DNA from: Mytilus californianus
Lineage: Eukaryota; Mollusca; Bivalvia; Mytilida; Mytilidae
Assembly: GCF_021869535.1 (NCBI RefSeq)
Contig: NW_026262581.1
Span: 78,211,955 to 78,275,954, forward strand
DNA length: 64,000 nucleotides
Direction: 5' to 3'
A program made the translations under genes and the position numbers. Below, piece by piece: positions 19,750-31,759 of this stretch. The notes under the pieces were generated by a model. It ran no database searches. It had not been told where the DNA came from and saw nothing but the letters and a program-made list of their open reading frames with translations. The number at the start of each line of letters is the position of its first letter. Position 1 is the stretch's first letter.

Positions 19750-22530
19750 GCTATTGATATTTTTTACATGTATTCACAACTATGTTATATATTAACGCTA
19801 GACTTGGGAGGATAATTTAAAAATTTAAAATAATGTAATGACATGTCCATTGTAAAAGACCGTATGTTTAGAAGTATATTGTTTTTGTTGGTGTTGTTTA
19901 ATTGGGTTGCTTTCTAAATACATTATGTATACTTCACATCTCCTTTTGAATCATGCATACATATTAAATATTGCTTAAAATATGCTAGCATACATGTATA
20001 ATTGCTTTACTCGTCTGAGAGTAGTTTTTTTTTTTTTGTTCTTCTTATATTCCCCTTTGGAGTTTTTTTTTGTTGTTGACTGTTCTTCAACGTCTGCTAT
20101 CTTGATAGGAAGAGCTAGGTAGAGCAAGACAACGGATCCCCTAGAGATCTTGAGGTATTGGAGGGGGCACTTATTATAATGAGTGGAAGAGATGAGCCGC
20201 TGGTAGAGAAATTTAGGTGAAATATATAAGAAGGTTGATGATTGTGAATCTGAAATTAATCAGGTGTCGATATTTTTTTACAGATGCAATTAAAATTACT
20301 GTCGTTAATGCTTAAGACATTTGTCAACTCTATTTACCTCCCCATGAAAAGCGTAACAATGATAGCTATATGTAGGTATAATTATTGTAAAAAGTATGAT
20401 AGCTATAATGGTATGTTATTTTGTTATTCAAAATATATGAAAAGGGTGGGATATTGGATGTCTCAGCTAGTCATCCCTTCCATAAAAAGGTCGAAGTGCC
20501 GCCGTCCCCTGAGATAAAGATTCCATTGTAAACTAATATTAATTGAAAATATCGGGAAATTATTTGGATATCTCCGTTTTCAATGTTTTCGCTGCCTTTT
20601 GATTATCTTACTAAGAAAAAATATCGGTAACCAAAGAAAGAAGCATGCGCGGTGTTATCCTATGTTTTCATGTATAAACTTTCCGTATAACTTGGCAGTG
20701 CGACTGGAGTGAATGTGAAATAATCACGTGTGTTTACAAAATTTTAGGAGTTTCGGCTATTTATAGATAATTGTTACCTGTGTATGGTAAACAAGCAAAA
20801 TCTAATTGCTAAAATAAAGAGTTCAAATCCGACACTCTACGGGATTAACAGACATTGTCTAGGTTATGATTGTCCCAACCAATCAACGAACTTCACTATT
20901 ATAGAGTCTGTAATTATCTTCCAATCAGATAGTAAGAAGCATTCAGCCCGTAGACTGTGCATCGTTCAACTCTTAAGACCGTCTCCGCGGAGACGGCAAT
21001 GATTTCAATTTCACATTTTAAAACGAAACAATTTTACTCAGCCAAAGAAAGAGGCTTTTTCGAGAGTGAACCTTTTTTTCCGTTTCTAAGCATTATCCTT
21101 ATATCGTTATTATGCCTAGTCACTAAACTATTATTGTCTAACTGTAAGACGGATAATCGGCTGTTTTATTCAAGTTTTTAAAGTTACAATGTACATTTGC
21201 CATTTTTCCTGTTTTAAATACTATTGAAATTTTATACATAACTATATCAGTAATAATGATGTTCGATTGGATTCCAAATATAAATGGCTGCTGATATTTG
21301 TGCGCATATTATTTCGCTACACCTAGTCAAATATCAATAAGAATATTGGAAATTAAAAATGGCAACCAATACGATAATGGCAATTCAAAATTTTCTCAGA
21401 ATGTCAAAAATTATTTCCATGGAAACAATGTTAAAAAAATATACACTATAAATTCAAGCAAGAATTGAAATTTCTGCAAGTAATTATCATAATTTAAAAA
21501 CTTAAATGTGGCTCATTCTTGTTTTTAGCTGAAAAAATTGATCTAACTTATAATTAATATGATTCTTATGATTATATTTCATATACATGTCATGAACAGA
21601 TTGGTTAAAGAACATTATACACCCAATTTAATTTTCGTATAAGTTTTATATTGCATATAGATGATGTTTACATCTCACGATTTTTGGTTTGACAAGTTAC
21701 TTGTATATAATCTTTACTGTTTTGTAATATACCTTGTATATATGCACTATTTGAATTAAAACATTTTCTTAGCTTGTACCATTTAGTTTTGTGCATAATT
21801 ACTATAGATTACGTGGGTATGATCTGTAAAAGAGATCAGAAAATAGAAGACGTACAAAAAAATCATTTAACATTTAGACATACACTTTAACCCCAATTAC
21901 ACAATGAGAAATTACATGATATACTTTGGACATGGAAGAAGACATAAACACTCTGATTCTATTATTCACATATATCTTCTGCTTATTATTTTTGACTTCA
22001 TATACTGCTCTCCCTTATTTATGCGCAAATTTGGACATATGAAACAATAAATTTTCATAGATTGTTAGGTAAAATGTAAAAATGCAAACCACATATCGTA
22101 TATGATTCTCCGCTTCCATATATAGAATTAAGAAAACTTCAGTCAAAATAAGTACATTCATCAAACAATTAAATGTAAAGAATTGTACAAAATTGTAAAT
22201 AAAAGTTACCAGAGTTGTATATTACACTGCACATGCAGTGTAATGCTTGAACCAAAGACTCGGAGCATTAATATCGGCAGTCAATACTTCAGAAATAAAA
22301 TATATTCTAAGTACAAAGTCAGTATTAGTACAGCAGACACATTTGAGAATGTCTTTGCGTGAACTTGGGTAGATTCAGACATTGACAGAAAAAGAACAAA
22401 TATATAATATGGTCCCGTTTGATTAGAAAGTAAATTTCGTCTCCTTTACCTTTAATATACATGTAATCACAAGTCACTAAAAAATAGTTACAAGGCTCGT
22501 GTGCTTTATCCAATTCTTCACAAGTTTAAT
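19750..22530. other. Intergenic, low content
   Basis: No gene found in 2.8 kb. One short perfect palindrome CCGTCTCCGCGGAGACGG occurs near 20981. A mildly GC-richer patch lies at 20640-20770. T-rich tracts at about 20025-20075. Confidence 0.45.
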
Positions 22531-22534
22531 TTAT

Positions 22535-22708
22535 CTAAGAATTGAATGCTTCTTTTTGTAAATTTATTGGGGTGTAAAAGCGTTGACCGAAGTACATTTT
22601 GTATGAAGCGCAGAAGCGCGGAAGCGCTTCATTCTAAAAATTTGCGCACGGTCAACGCTTTTATAACCCTATAAAATTACTAAAAGAAGCATTCAATACT
22701 TATAATTA
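22535..22708. repeat. Foldback palindrome with GC-rich loop
   Basis: Left arm 22540-22588 (GAATTGAATGCTTC, GTAAAAGCGTTGACC) pairs with 22650-22699 (GGTCAACGCTTTTATAACCC, GAAGCATTCAATA). Centre GAAGCGCAGAAGCGCGGAAG is itself nearly self-complementary. Confidence 0.8.
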
Positions 22709-22864
22709 CATTTTTGCTAGGATCATGAAAACACGATTTCTATCAAGTTTTTCTTTTATTTACCTGTGCAATTTATTGTAGAATGACGCGAGATTGCTGT
22801 TAGCCAATCAAAATAACGTTTTATAATGAAACATACATGTAATGTAATTATCAAGATTTTAAAA

Positions 22865-22920
22865 AGTCATGTGGACGCCCAGGCGTTTTGACGCAAACAT
22901 AGCTACGCGCCAGGACTATT
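22865..22920 (-). repeat. GC-rich dispersed repeat, second copy
   Basis: Inverted copy of 2005-2053: GACGCCCAGGCGTTTTGACG, ATAGCTACGCGCCAG. Confidence 0.6.
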
Positions 22921-22924
22921 TGAT

Positions 22925-23734
22925 TCATGTAACAACATTGCAACATTTGTCTTTTTATTAGACTTCCATAACTAATAGTTTTGATTAAATTTCAAATTGA
23001 CAACCCTACATACAATAAAGTCAGTTCAGCTTTTGTGGTCTCGGTCTTACCCTCCTCATCCAGCAAATTAAGTAAATAATACCGTTGTTAAAAATAGACT
23101 TTTGATCACAGTCACGACCTCCAATAATCAAGGTGCTTGAGTAACTGAATCAAAGTTAAGTCTTTTTGAATAATTATTAAACAATGTCATAGAATTAAGG
23201 ACCAACTTAAAGTGAGGTCTCGCTCCTATCTACATGTACATCGAAAGGTATTATAACCCGGTTAATATTTAATAAACATCTGAAATACTCAAAATTCACG
23301 ATTTTTTAACTATTTAACATTTTCTGATCATTATTTAAAAAAAACTATTAGCATAAAATAAGTATTACGTGAACAGAAGACTTACTGTTAATTTACTCTT
23401 AATTGAAGATATTGTTCTTTACTTATTTTTGTTCTTTATGTGTATTTTATTTCTTTAAAAACCTCATTCTTTGAAACTGTTAAAAATATTTAAAACCACA
23501 CTTGATCTAAATGGTCCTTAGAGTGTTGGAATTTCATTATATCGATAAATATTTGTTCTATAAACCGACGTGGCCGTAGTGACTAATTAGAGAACATAGG
23601 GATTGCATGCGAATAGTGGTCTAATAAATCGAAAACTGTAGTAGATTTTGCAAGGACCAAACATATCTGTTACTGCTACTGTTACATGTCATCCTTCAAA
23701 CTTGTTTGGAAATTCCTGATAAGATTTATTGTCC
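22925..23734. other. Intergenic, nothing recognised
   Basis: AT-rich sequence with no gene or repeat match inside the window. Confidence 0.4.
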
Positions 23735-24215
23735 TTCATGATATGTGAAAAAGAGTATAACAAAAATACCGAATTTCTGACTTGGTACAGGCATTTTCCG
23801 AAAAAAATGGTGGATTAAACCTGGTTTTATAGCTAGTTAAAACTCCCACTTTATGACAGTTGTTTATAGTTCCGTTATATTTACAACTTGTGTGAGCAAC
23901 CCAAACAGACATTATAGGTAAATGTGACAATAATTGGGACCCAGCAGCCAAAATTGGGTCAATATGAATACAAGGGTAAACAAAATGGAAACAAAACTGT
24001 GAAAAAAACCCTATTGCGTCTAATTCGCTCCTCAGAACCCACCTGCACCAGGAACGCCAAAAGTCAAAAACCCGATAGCGGGATGCATAAATACCAAGTC
24101 ACATCAAAAGTCATATTAAGACCAAAGGAAACACAATAGCACGAAGACAAACAAAGGGAAAACTGTAAAGCAAATAAAAAACACACAACTTCAGCACCCA
24201 GTTTCTATAACTCAA
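23735..24215. repeat. Interspersed repeat (family G)
   Basis: Recognised by GACTTGGTACAGGCATTTTC, GGTGGATTAAACCTGGTTTT, ATAGCTAGTTAAAACTCCC and CCAGGAACGCCAAAAGTC. A common mussel interspersed sequence from memory; only one copy here and no coding capacity. Confidence 0.5.
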
Positions 24216-24329
24216 GACCATCTTGTATTATTTGTGTAACAGACACTGAATAGTTATATATTAGGTCTTGGTACTTTCCGATGAACTTTTAAATAACGAA
24301 ATTACGAAACGTTCTTTGACAAAACCTTG

Positions 24330-25560
24330 GCTCATTAATTTTTTTCGCAGACACCGATGACGTTTTACAAAGTCTGAGTAGCAGCTGCAAGCTTTTCAAT
24401 GTCGTATGAGTTGAGAAATGTATACTCCATACGCGGATAAAGATCTTATATTGCTGCTAAGGTGAGGAAAATTTATTTCTTTAAAACTGAAAGCTTTTCG
24501 TTTGCCATAGATTCTGGTACTGAGATGACCGCTATTGTCAAATTCGAGGTAAATGTCTAGAAATGAGGCGGGGAAGCTGTATCTGTTGTTTCCTTAATCT
24601 CTAGTTCAGAAGGATATACTAATGAAACCGAAACAGAAGTTTGGATTGTTAATGGAAAGAACATCATCAGTATACGTGTGTTTGAAATTAAATGATCTTC
24701 TTGTTTTTTAAAAGTGTCTAAAGGAACTCATATGAAAATAAGAAAAGTTCGTTCAGGAGAGGTTGGTTCCCATAGGAATGACGACAACCTGCTGGAAAAT
24801 TCTACCTACAAATTCAATAAATGTGTTGTCAATGAGAAACTCTACCATACTGATCACTTGTCTTTAGGTGAAGCATTTTTTTTTTGGGGGGGGGGGGGCA
24901 ATTTTTTTTAACAAAATATGTAGAGGATCATATCCCAAAACAATACTTTTGTAGGGTATGGTACCATTTTTATGGAGGAAAGTATTGTGGATTATTTCTT
25001 TAAGACGGGTTTTTGATTTTTCATGTGGTATGTTGGTGTAATGAGTGGAAAAATTGAAGGTTTCGATAAAATTTTTTCAGAGAATGACCGAGATTTAAAC
25101 TTTTTCAGAACTTCTTATGATTTTTTAGATTCCACATATGGTTAATGCCACTACGTGAGTGAACAGTGTCACAGTATTTCTGTAATCCCTCTTTCACTGC
25201 GGTCAAAATTTTGGTTAATCTAACAGACAACTCCTTTGTAGAACATGCAGATGAGCCGGCAATGTACAGTTGTTTGTACAGACCTTTGTGAAGTTTAGGT
25301 ATCCAATATACAAACAAGGTAAGTCCTCAGATTTGTTGCTCATTGAAATATTCAATGAAGCCATGAAGGACTTGTGGTTTGCCAAGATCTCATTTTTATC
25401 AAAGGATATGTTTGTGTACGTAGGATAACTCGAGTGCAGATTTATCATTTCACAGCCTCTTTGTCTCTGAATACGGAATTAGGTCGAACCTTTACACAGT
25501 TTTTCAACTTGTTGATCCTGCGATCTATCAACAACCTAATTGCTTTAACGAAATTATAAC
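24330..25560 (-). pseudogene. Reverse transcriptase relic (IPKLHK type), longest copy
   Basis: Read on the minus strand, from 25450 down, one finds in order DLPCLY, then in another frame IPKLHK, YIAGSS, STKELSVRLTKILTAVKEGL, SRSGINHMWNLKN, later IPMGTN (about 24750), YTDDVLSINNPNF (about 24670-24630, the catalytic YxDD box), YPSELEIKETTDTA, and AYGVYISQLIRH near 24430. Several frameshifts, stops and a poly-G tract at 24885-24898 show it is dead. The PKLHK box and overall layout resemble Penelope-like or related RTs, but the clade is uncertain. Confidence 0.75.
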
Positions 25561-25924
25561 CTGTTGGTGTGATAATATATTATTTTAAGAACCTGATGAA
25601 AGAATATGGACCGAGGACATATTCAGAAGTCAATTCACTTTCCTCGGTTCTTTAAATTTTTAAAATATTTATCAACAAATATTGAAAGGTACAATTGCTT
25701 GATCATAAAAGACTTTTTTTGCTTCTATCAACCTTACAAAAAAGCAACATTTGAATATATTCATTACATGTACTAAAAGTAACTCGATAACTAAAAAATG
25801 TATAGATATCTAATATGTATAACCTATTTTTTATTTCAATTTATTATTTATTTATTTTATTGGTGTGTGTGGGGGGGGGGGTTGTAATCATTACCAGCAA
25901 CAATATGACGAGGTTCGAATAGAA
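25561..25924. other. AT-rich spacer with poly-G tract
   Basis: Contains GTGTGTGTGGGGGGGGGG at about 25863-25880. No gene. Confidence 0.5.
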
Positions 25925-26300
25925 AATGTATCTACATATAATAATCTCAAGACACATCCAACATCAAATGAATATGATCAGATAAATACAGCATATGTCA
26001 AACCGTACGGCCTTCAACAATCAGGAAAACTCATACTGTATAGTCAGCTGTATAAAACATGAAACAATTCAATTGAGAAAACTAACGGCCTAATTCATAA
26101 CAAAACAATTTACAAAAAACAAATATGACAGAGATGAACCAAAGACAACCACTGAACCACAGGCACGTGGACAGGTGCATAAAGAATGTGGCGGGGTTAA
26201 ATATGTTTGTGAGCGCCCAACCCTCTCCCTATCCTGGGACGGTGGTGTTACAGCAAACATAAGAACAAACTATAAAAATCAGTCGAAAAGGGCTTACCTC
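25925..26300 (+). repeat. Family A repeat
   Basis: CCGTACGGCCTTCAACAA, TAGTCAGCTGTATAAAAC, ACGGCCTAATTCATAAC, GAATGTGGCGGGGTTAAA and CCAACCCTCTCCCTATCC give both modules. Confidence 0.75.
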
Positions 26301-26950
26301 ATCAGATCGATACAAACAGAAAAACATAAAAGTATTGCTTCCAATTTTTCATCAGCTTTATTAGAAACGTTTACATTAATTCAGTAAAAGCGAATAGTAT
26401 TGCACTTTTAGGCATATTCTACGGAAGCCGGTAATTGCCAAATTGATTTTTTTTCATATCGTTATTACGACAAACCATGTCGTAATAACAACATAACTGT
26501 GTCATAATAACGACATAACTGTGTCGTAATAACAACATAACTGTGTCGTAATAACGACATAACTGTGTCGTAATAACAACATAACTGTGTCGTAATAAAA
26601 ACATAACTTCTTCGAACTATAAAAATCAGTCGAAAAGGGCTTAACTCATCAGATCGACACAAACAGAAAAACATAAAAGTATTGCTTCCAACTTTTCATC
26701 AGCTTTATTAGAAACGTTTACATTAATTCATAAAAGGCGAATAGTATTGCACTTTTAGGCATATTCTACGGAAGCCGGTAATGACCAAATTGAATTTTTT
26801 TTTTTATATCGTTATTTCGACAAACCATGTCGTAATAACAACATAACTGTGTCGTAATAACGACATAACTGTGTCGTAATAACAACATAACTGTGTCGTA
26901 ATAACAACATAACTGTGTCGTAACAACGACAACTAGCTTTGTCGTGAGAA
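26262..26950. repeat. Tandem duplication carrying two TGTCGTAATAAC arrays
   Basis: Two units, about 26262-26610 and 26616-26950, share AAAATCAGTCGAAAAGGGCT, CTTTATTAGAAACGTTTAC, ATTCTACGGAAGCCGGTAAT and then a 22-bp tandem repeat (TGTCGTAATAACAACATAAC plus TG) with some GACG-for-AACA changes. The first array has about six units, the second about five. The flank of unit 1 is the end of family A, so the duplication includes part of that repeat. Confidence 0.85.
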
Positions 26951-27221
26951 CGACATCGATACATCTAGGTAAATTCTAACAAGATTTATTGCCATTAAAG
27001 GACTATAAATACGCGTTTAACATTTTTCAATTCTATCTTAAAAACTACAAAAAAAATTATACAGCAGGAATCTTCAACAAAAGAATATTTACAAAAAGGC
27101 GAAGATAGCTGAAATTGTAACAAAAATTTGTAGGACTAAATGTTTTTAAATGACAATAGATGACGAATTTTAACCTACTTTGCAATTATCTCAATGTCTT
27201 TTTTTAACAGTTGAAAATTAA
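26951..27221 (-). repeat. Arm related in inverse to 32650-32870
   Basis: TAAAGGACTATAAATACGCG, AAAAAGGCGAAGATAGCTGA, TTTGCAATTATCTCAATG occur here and as reverse complements at 32650-32850 (TTCAGCTATCTTCACCTTTT, ACGTATTTATAGTCCTTTA). Confidence 0.7.
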
Positions 27222-28765
27222 ACTAGAGGCTCTAAATAGAGGCCCTAAAGAGCCTGTGTCGCTCACCTTGGTCTATGTGCATATTCAACAAAGGACACTC
27301 TCCAACATTGTAGACAGGAATAGAATTCATGACAAAAATCTGTTTTGTTGATCTTTTATTGCTGATAATTTAGCCTTTTTAGTTTCTATCTATCTTCTTT
27401 AGATTTTGCTCAAAACACAAAAGAGGATAAAAAAAATCCTAGTTTAAGGGCAATCACTCCTATAAAGAGTGACAGTCTAGCAAACTATATCGGCAAAATT
27501 TGACTTGTTAGTAGATCTTGACTTGCTGATCATTTTTGGATTTAACGTGTATTTTTATCTATTATAATTTTCTATCATATATGGCAAAACGCAAAAAAAA
27601 AGGTGAAAATCGTCTTTAAAGGGCAATAATTCCAATAAGGAGTCGTCTGACCATTTCCTCCATATTGTCTTCATTGTAGATTTTGTTTTGCTGATCATTT
27701 TTGCCAAGCTAAGTTTCTATCTGTCTATTATAATTTTAAAATATAAGGCAAAATCGCAAAAAAAAATGGTCAAAATCATCTTCAAAGGGCAATAACTCTA
27801 ATAAGGAGTCAATTGACTATTTCGACAAGTTGACCTATTTGTAGAACTTTTCTTGCTGATCATTTTAAAGCTTCTCTGTATCTATTATAGTTTTCAAGAT
27901 AGTAGGCAAAAATGTAAAAAAAATGGTAAAATTTGTCATTTATGGGCAATAACTCCTATAAGAAGTCATCTGACAGTTTTGGCATGTACGGACAATTGGT
28001 AGAGCTCAACATTCTGAACATGTTTCCTCTTATCAGATTTTCTCTCTTTATAATGGTTTTCAAAATAATAGAAAAAAACTGGCATTTTACTCCTATGTTC
28101 TATTTTTAGCCATGTTGGTTTGCAGGCACAATTTTTAACTAGATACCCCAATGATGATTATGGCCAAGTTTGGTTAAATTTGTCTCTGTAGTTTCAGAGG
28201 AGAACATTTTTGTAAAAGATTACAAAAATTTACGAAAAATTGTTAAAAATTTACTATAAAGGGCAATATCTCCTTAAGGGGACAATTGACAATTTTGGTC
28301 ATGTTGATTTATTTGTAGATCTTACTTTGCAAAACATTAGTGCTGTTTAAAGTTTATCTCTATCTATAATAATATTCAAGATAATAACCAAAAACTGCAA
28401 ATTTACTTAAAATTACCAATTTAGGGGCAGCAACCCAACAACGGGTTGTCTAATTCGTCTGACAATTTCAAGGCAGATAGACACTAAGCTGATGAACATT
28501 TTTATCCCATTTCAGATTTGCTCTAAATGCTTTAATTTCAGAGATATAAGCCAAAAACTGCATTTTACCCCTATGTTCTATTTTTAGCCATGTCGGCCAT
28601 GTTGGTTTGCAAGCGGGGTCATCGGACACATTTTTAAACCTAGAAACCCCAAACCCAAGTAGTTTCAGAGGAGAAGATTTTTATCAAAGTTAACGACGGA
28701 CGACGGACGCCAAGTGATGATTGAGAAAAGCTCACTTGGCCCTTTGTGCCAGGTGAGCTAAAAAG
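27222..28765 (+). mobile_element. Non-autonomous element of the GGGCAATAACTCC family (family D)
   Basis: Starts near AGAGCCTGTGTCGCTCACCT and ends GCTCACTTGGCCC, GCCAGGTGAGCT. The ends are inverted (GCTCACCT against AGGTGAGC). Inside are about eight diverged subunits of roughly 140-180 bp, each with GGGCAATAACTCC, TGCTGATCATTTTTG and ATAAGGCAAAA. ACGACGGACGCCAAGTGATG lies just before the right end. No open frame. A widespread bivalve repeat from general knowledge. Confidence 0.7.
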
Positions 28766-28967
28766 GAATAGGACTTGCCCATAAATAATATACTGTACAA
28801 CTAACTACATCAGCCACCAAAACCCAAACCTTTTGAAAAAAAGTATACATAAACAATAAAACAAAAATGTTCAGATAGAAAATATCTTGCTCGCAATATC
28901 ATTAATAATATTTTCCATGGTTCAGTTTACTTTGAAATTGAACTAAAACTGTAATTTGGTATATAAG

Positions 28968-29116
28968 TTATAGATAGTTCATATCTTTTGGATAGTTTTG
29001 TGGTGTTTCGTAAATTATGAGACCGAAGGTCGAGTGAGGTTGCCGGGGGTTTCAACAAAAACTATGGTATAATTTTCGAAACGCCACAAAACTATCCAAA
29101 AGATATGAAATATCTG
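28968..29116. repeat. Foldback palindrome
   Basis: Left arm 28970-29016 (TAGTTCATATCTTTTGGATA, GTTTTGTGGTGTTTCG) pairs with 29077-29115 (CGAAACGCCACAAAACTATC, CAAAAGATATGAAATAT). Loop includes GACCGAAGGTCGAGTGAGG and GCCGGGGG. Confidence 0.8.
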
Positions 29117-29324
29117 TTTTAACCTATAGCATCTTTTCATGTTTAAAATTTTATACTTCATTTTTTTTGTATGTTTAATTTAAAAATAATTTTGATAAAA
29201 ATCAGCTAAATAACCCTTTTCTGGCCTTACACACAAAGCTCCGCCTACTTTCTTAAATAAGCACGGGATTCTGAAACCGCGGGAATATCAGTTAGACCTG
29301 AATTTTCGACATCGAAGGATGCAC

Positions 29325-29412
29325 AATTACATTGGTGGCGGATAACGTTACAGATCTAGACGAAAACATGGCGAAGGAATTAGATTTTCTGGATATGGAC
29401 GCAAGATAAGTC
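29325..29412 (+). other. Possible exon or exon relic, unassigned
   Basis: A GC-richer open stretch reading VADNVTDLDENMAKELDFLD and then MDAR before a stop. The sequence after the last codon is ATAAGT, one base from a consensus donor GTAAGT. Could be a dead or mis-called first exon; no family recognised and no partner exon found. Confidence 0.2.
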
Positions 29413-29465
29413 ACAGATTTTCTGATATTTGGAAGCTCTCTTGAATCCCAGATTTAGGGTTAGTT

Positions 29466-30312
29466 TTTATACGCCCGTCAAATTTTTGACGGGACGTATT
29501 ATGTTATACAAATGTCCGGCGTCTGTCCGTCTGTCTGTCTGTCTGTCCGTCTGTCTGTCCGTCTGTCCGTCTGTCTGTCCGGCGTAAACATGTCGCACCG
29601 TAACTTGAGAATGACTTGTCCAAATTTCATGAAACTTAACATAGTTGTTTCTTGTGATGGTCAAACGATCTGTATACTTTTTGGTGAAAATAAGATTAAA
29701 ACTTTTTTGAGTTACGGGACTTAGTAACTAAAACAGGTGTGTGCTTTTTTTCACATGTCGCGCCGTACCTCAAAAACAATTTATGATTATTGCTTAAAAC
29801 TTTACACACTTCTTAGTTATATTAACGTTAAGATCTGTATACTTTTTGGTGATGATTCAAAATTTTATTTTTGAGTTATTGAGTATTTTGTAAAATAGGG
29901 GAGGGGTTTTTCACATGTCGCGCCGTATCTCTAAAACGATTTATGATTATTGCTTAAAATTTTACACACTTCTTAGTTATATTAATCTAAAGATCTGTAT
30001 ACTTTTTGGTTTTGATTCAAAATTTTATTTTTGAGATATTGATTTTTTTTTTTAAAAGGGGGGGTTTTCACATGTCGCGCCGTATCTCAAAAACGATTTA
30101 TGATTATTGCTTAAAATTTTACACACTTCTTGGTTATATTAATCTAAAGATCTGTATACTTTTTGGTTTTGATTCAAAATTTTATTTTAGAGATATTGAG
30201 TTTTTTGTAAAAAAAAAAAGGGGGGTTTTCGCATGTCACGCCGTATGTCAGAAACTATTTATGCTTATTGCATAAAAATTCACACACAAGACGACGGGCG
30301 TATCATGCGCTC
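29466..30312 (+). mobile_element. TIR element with ACGCCCGTC ends and internal repeats
   Basis: Left end TACGCCCGTCAAATTTTTGA, right end GACGACGGGCGTATCATGCG: the ACGCCCGTC ends are inverted. A GTCTGTCCGTCTGTC microsatellite lies at 29520-29582. Three to four diverged subunits of about 155 bp follow, each with CACATGTCGCGCCGTATCTC, ATGATTATTGCTTAAAA and AGATCTGTATACTTTTTGG. No transposase. Abundant bivalve repeat type from memory. Confidence 0.75.
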
Positions 30313-31083
30313 ATGGCGCAGCTGTTTATTATTTATTTCATCTCAACGTTCGAAATGTTAAATTGTTTTTATTATTAAGGATTATGTACCCTTGTGTTGA
30401 TTCAATGCTAAACATATGGAAATGTTATAGAAAATCCAGTCTTTCCACTTGTACTCTCATATTTGGCAATTCGGTGCTTGATAGAAAGAGGATTATTGCA
30501 TGGAGTGCTAGCAATGATTTCCTTAAAACAAGTTGATAAATTTAGATATTGGTTAAAACAAATATAAATATGGACCAATTCAAGTACACCTTCTAGGGTG
30601 CGCCCGACTTTATTGACTCTGCACGAGTTTTTTTTTAATTTAAAGATTGTTGAGGACTTTTTGTAAACAATTAACGCTAGAACATCATAGAAAAACATGT
30701 GAGTAATCTATGTTTAAAATTTTATATCAAAAATCTCTGTATTAAAGTCTGTGGATTTTTTACAAAAATCTTGGTTTTATTTTCCACAAAATCCTCTTTT
30801 TCTATTAAATGCAATGAAACAATAAATAATAATGCTTTGCACAAAGTTACCCCTTAGTATATGTACAATATGACCCATCTCTATTATTCATTATCTTTGC
30901 TGTTTTGAGACTATTGCAGTTTGAAAATTTCGTAATTCACATGACTACAGAAGGGGTCATAAACCTTAATTTTTAATAACGAGGAAATTAATTTCACCAG
31001 AGCTTTTAAAGTCATACATTAATTAAAAGGGATTTCAAAATTATCACGATTATAATCATGCACATGTTGATTATAGGTAATTC
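30313..31083. other. Intergenic, nothing recognised
   Basis: AT-rich. A 96-codon open stretch on the minus strand (30408-30698) has no recognisable domain. Confidence 0.4.
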
Positions 31084-31240
31084 AGTGGCGAATCCAGAGG
31101 GGGGGGGGTTGGAACCCCCCCCCCCCCTTTTTTTTTGGACGATCAATGCATTTGAATGGGGACATATAGTTGGAACCCCCCCTTTTATCCTGGGTTGGGA
31201 CCCCCCCCCCCCCTTTAAAAATGGCTGGATCCGCCCCTGT
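31084..31240. mobile_element. Small MITE-like element with CAGTGGCGAATCCAG / CTGGATCCGCCCCTG ends
   Basis: The 15-bp ends are inverted with few mismatches. The inside is mostly poly-G and poly-C runs that can pair (31101-31130, 31200-31214). An unpaired left end of the same type occurs at 44940-44955. Confidence 0.7.
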
Positions 31241-31559
31241 TATTTATACAAAAAGTTGAGCATTTTGAGTAACCAGTTGCTATCTAATTTTAACGGTCCA
31301 ACATTATTGTTATAAAAAGTCTAATGTATTTATCATATATATGAAGCTGCTTAAAAGGGGCGTGCCATTTTTTCCATCCCTCTTAAAAAAAAAGCCTCGG
31401 CAAATTTAAATCTAGACACGTAGCTGTACAATGGAACCTATGATGATACAATCTAAGTGTATATTTCAATAACTGAAAATCAGCTGATATTTTCAAGTAA
31501 TATAGATTATATATATTTTTTAAACTGTTCGTTTCGTTGTTTTGAGAGGGAATTTTTGT

Positions 31560-31660
31560 TTATTTTAAAATATAGGACAACGGAGTTGGTGTACGTGGGT
31601 TCGATTCCCACCCTAGGCATTCATTTAAATCGGCTGGTGCAAAGTGGGCAGTTTAGCTTA
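31560..31660 (+). repeat. tRNA-like half (B-box with T-arm), probable SINE piece
   Basis: GTGGGTTCGATTCCCAC forms a perfect five-pair T arm with the B-box, followed by CCTAGGC. No matching D arm or acceptor stem, so not a tRNA gene. Confidence 0.35.
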
Positions 31661-31759
31661 GTGGCCCCGCACTGACTCTGTTGTTCTTGTGTCAAAAAAT
31701 TCAAGAGACCAACGCCAGGTCTCCCTACCTTTCTTTTTCTTTTCGAAGACCATATCCAA

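Noticed and set aside
29512-29664. Short ORFs on both strands over the GTCTGTCC tract
   Set aside because: Microsatellite translation inside a TIR element.
31058-31315. 85-codon ORF with poly-proline runs
   Set aside because: Comes from poly-C runs inside a MITE-like element.
31560-31625. tRNA gene
   Set aside because: Only the T-arm half is present.
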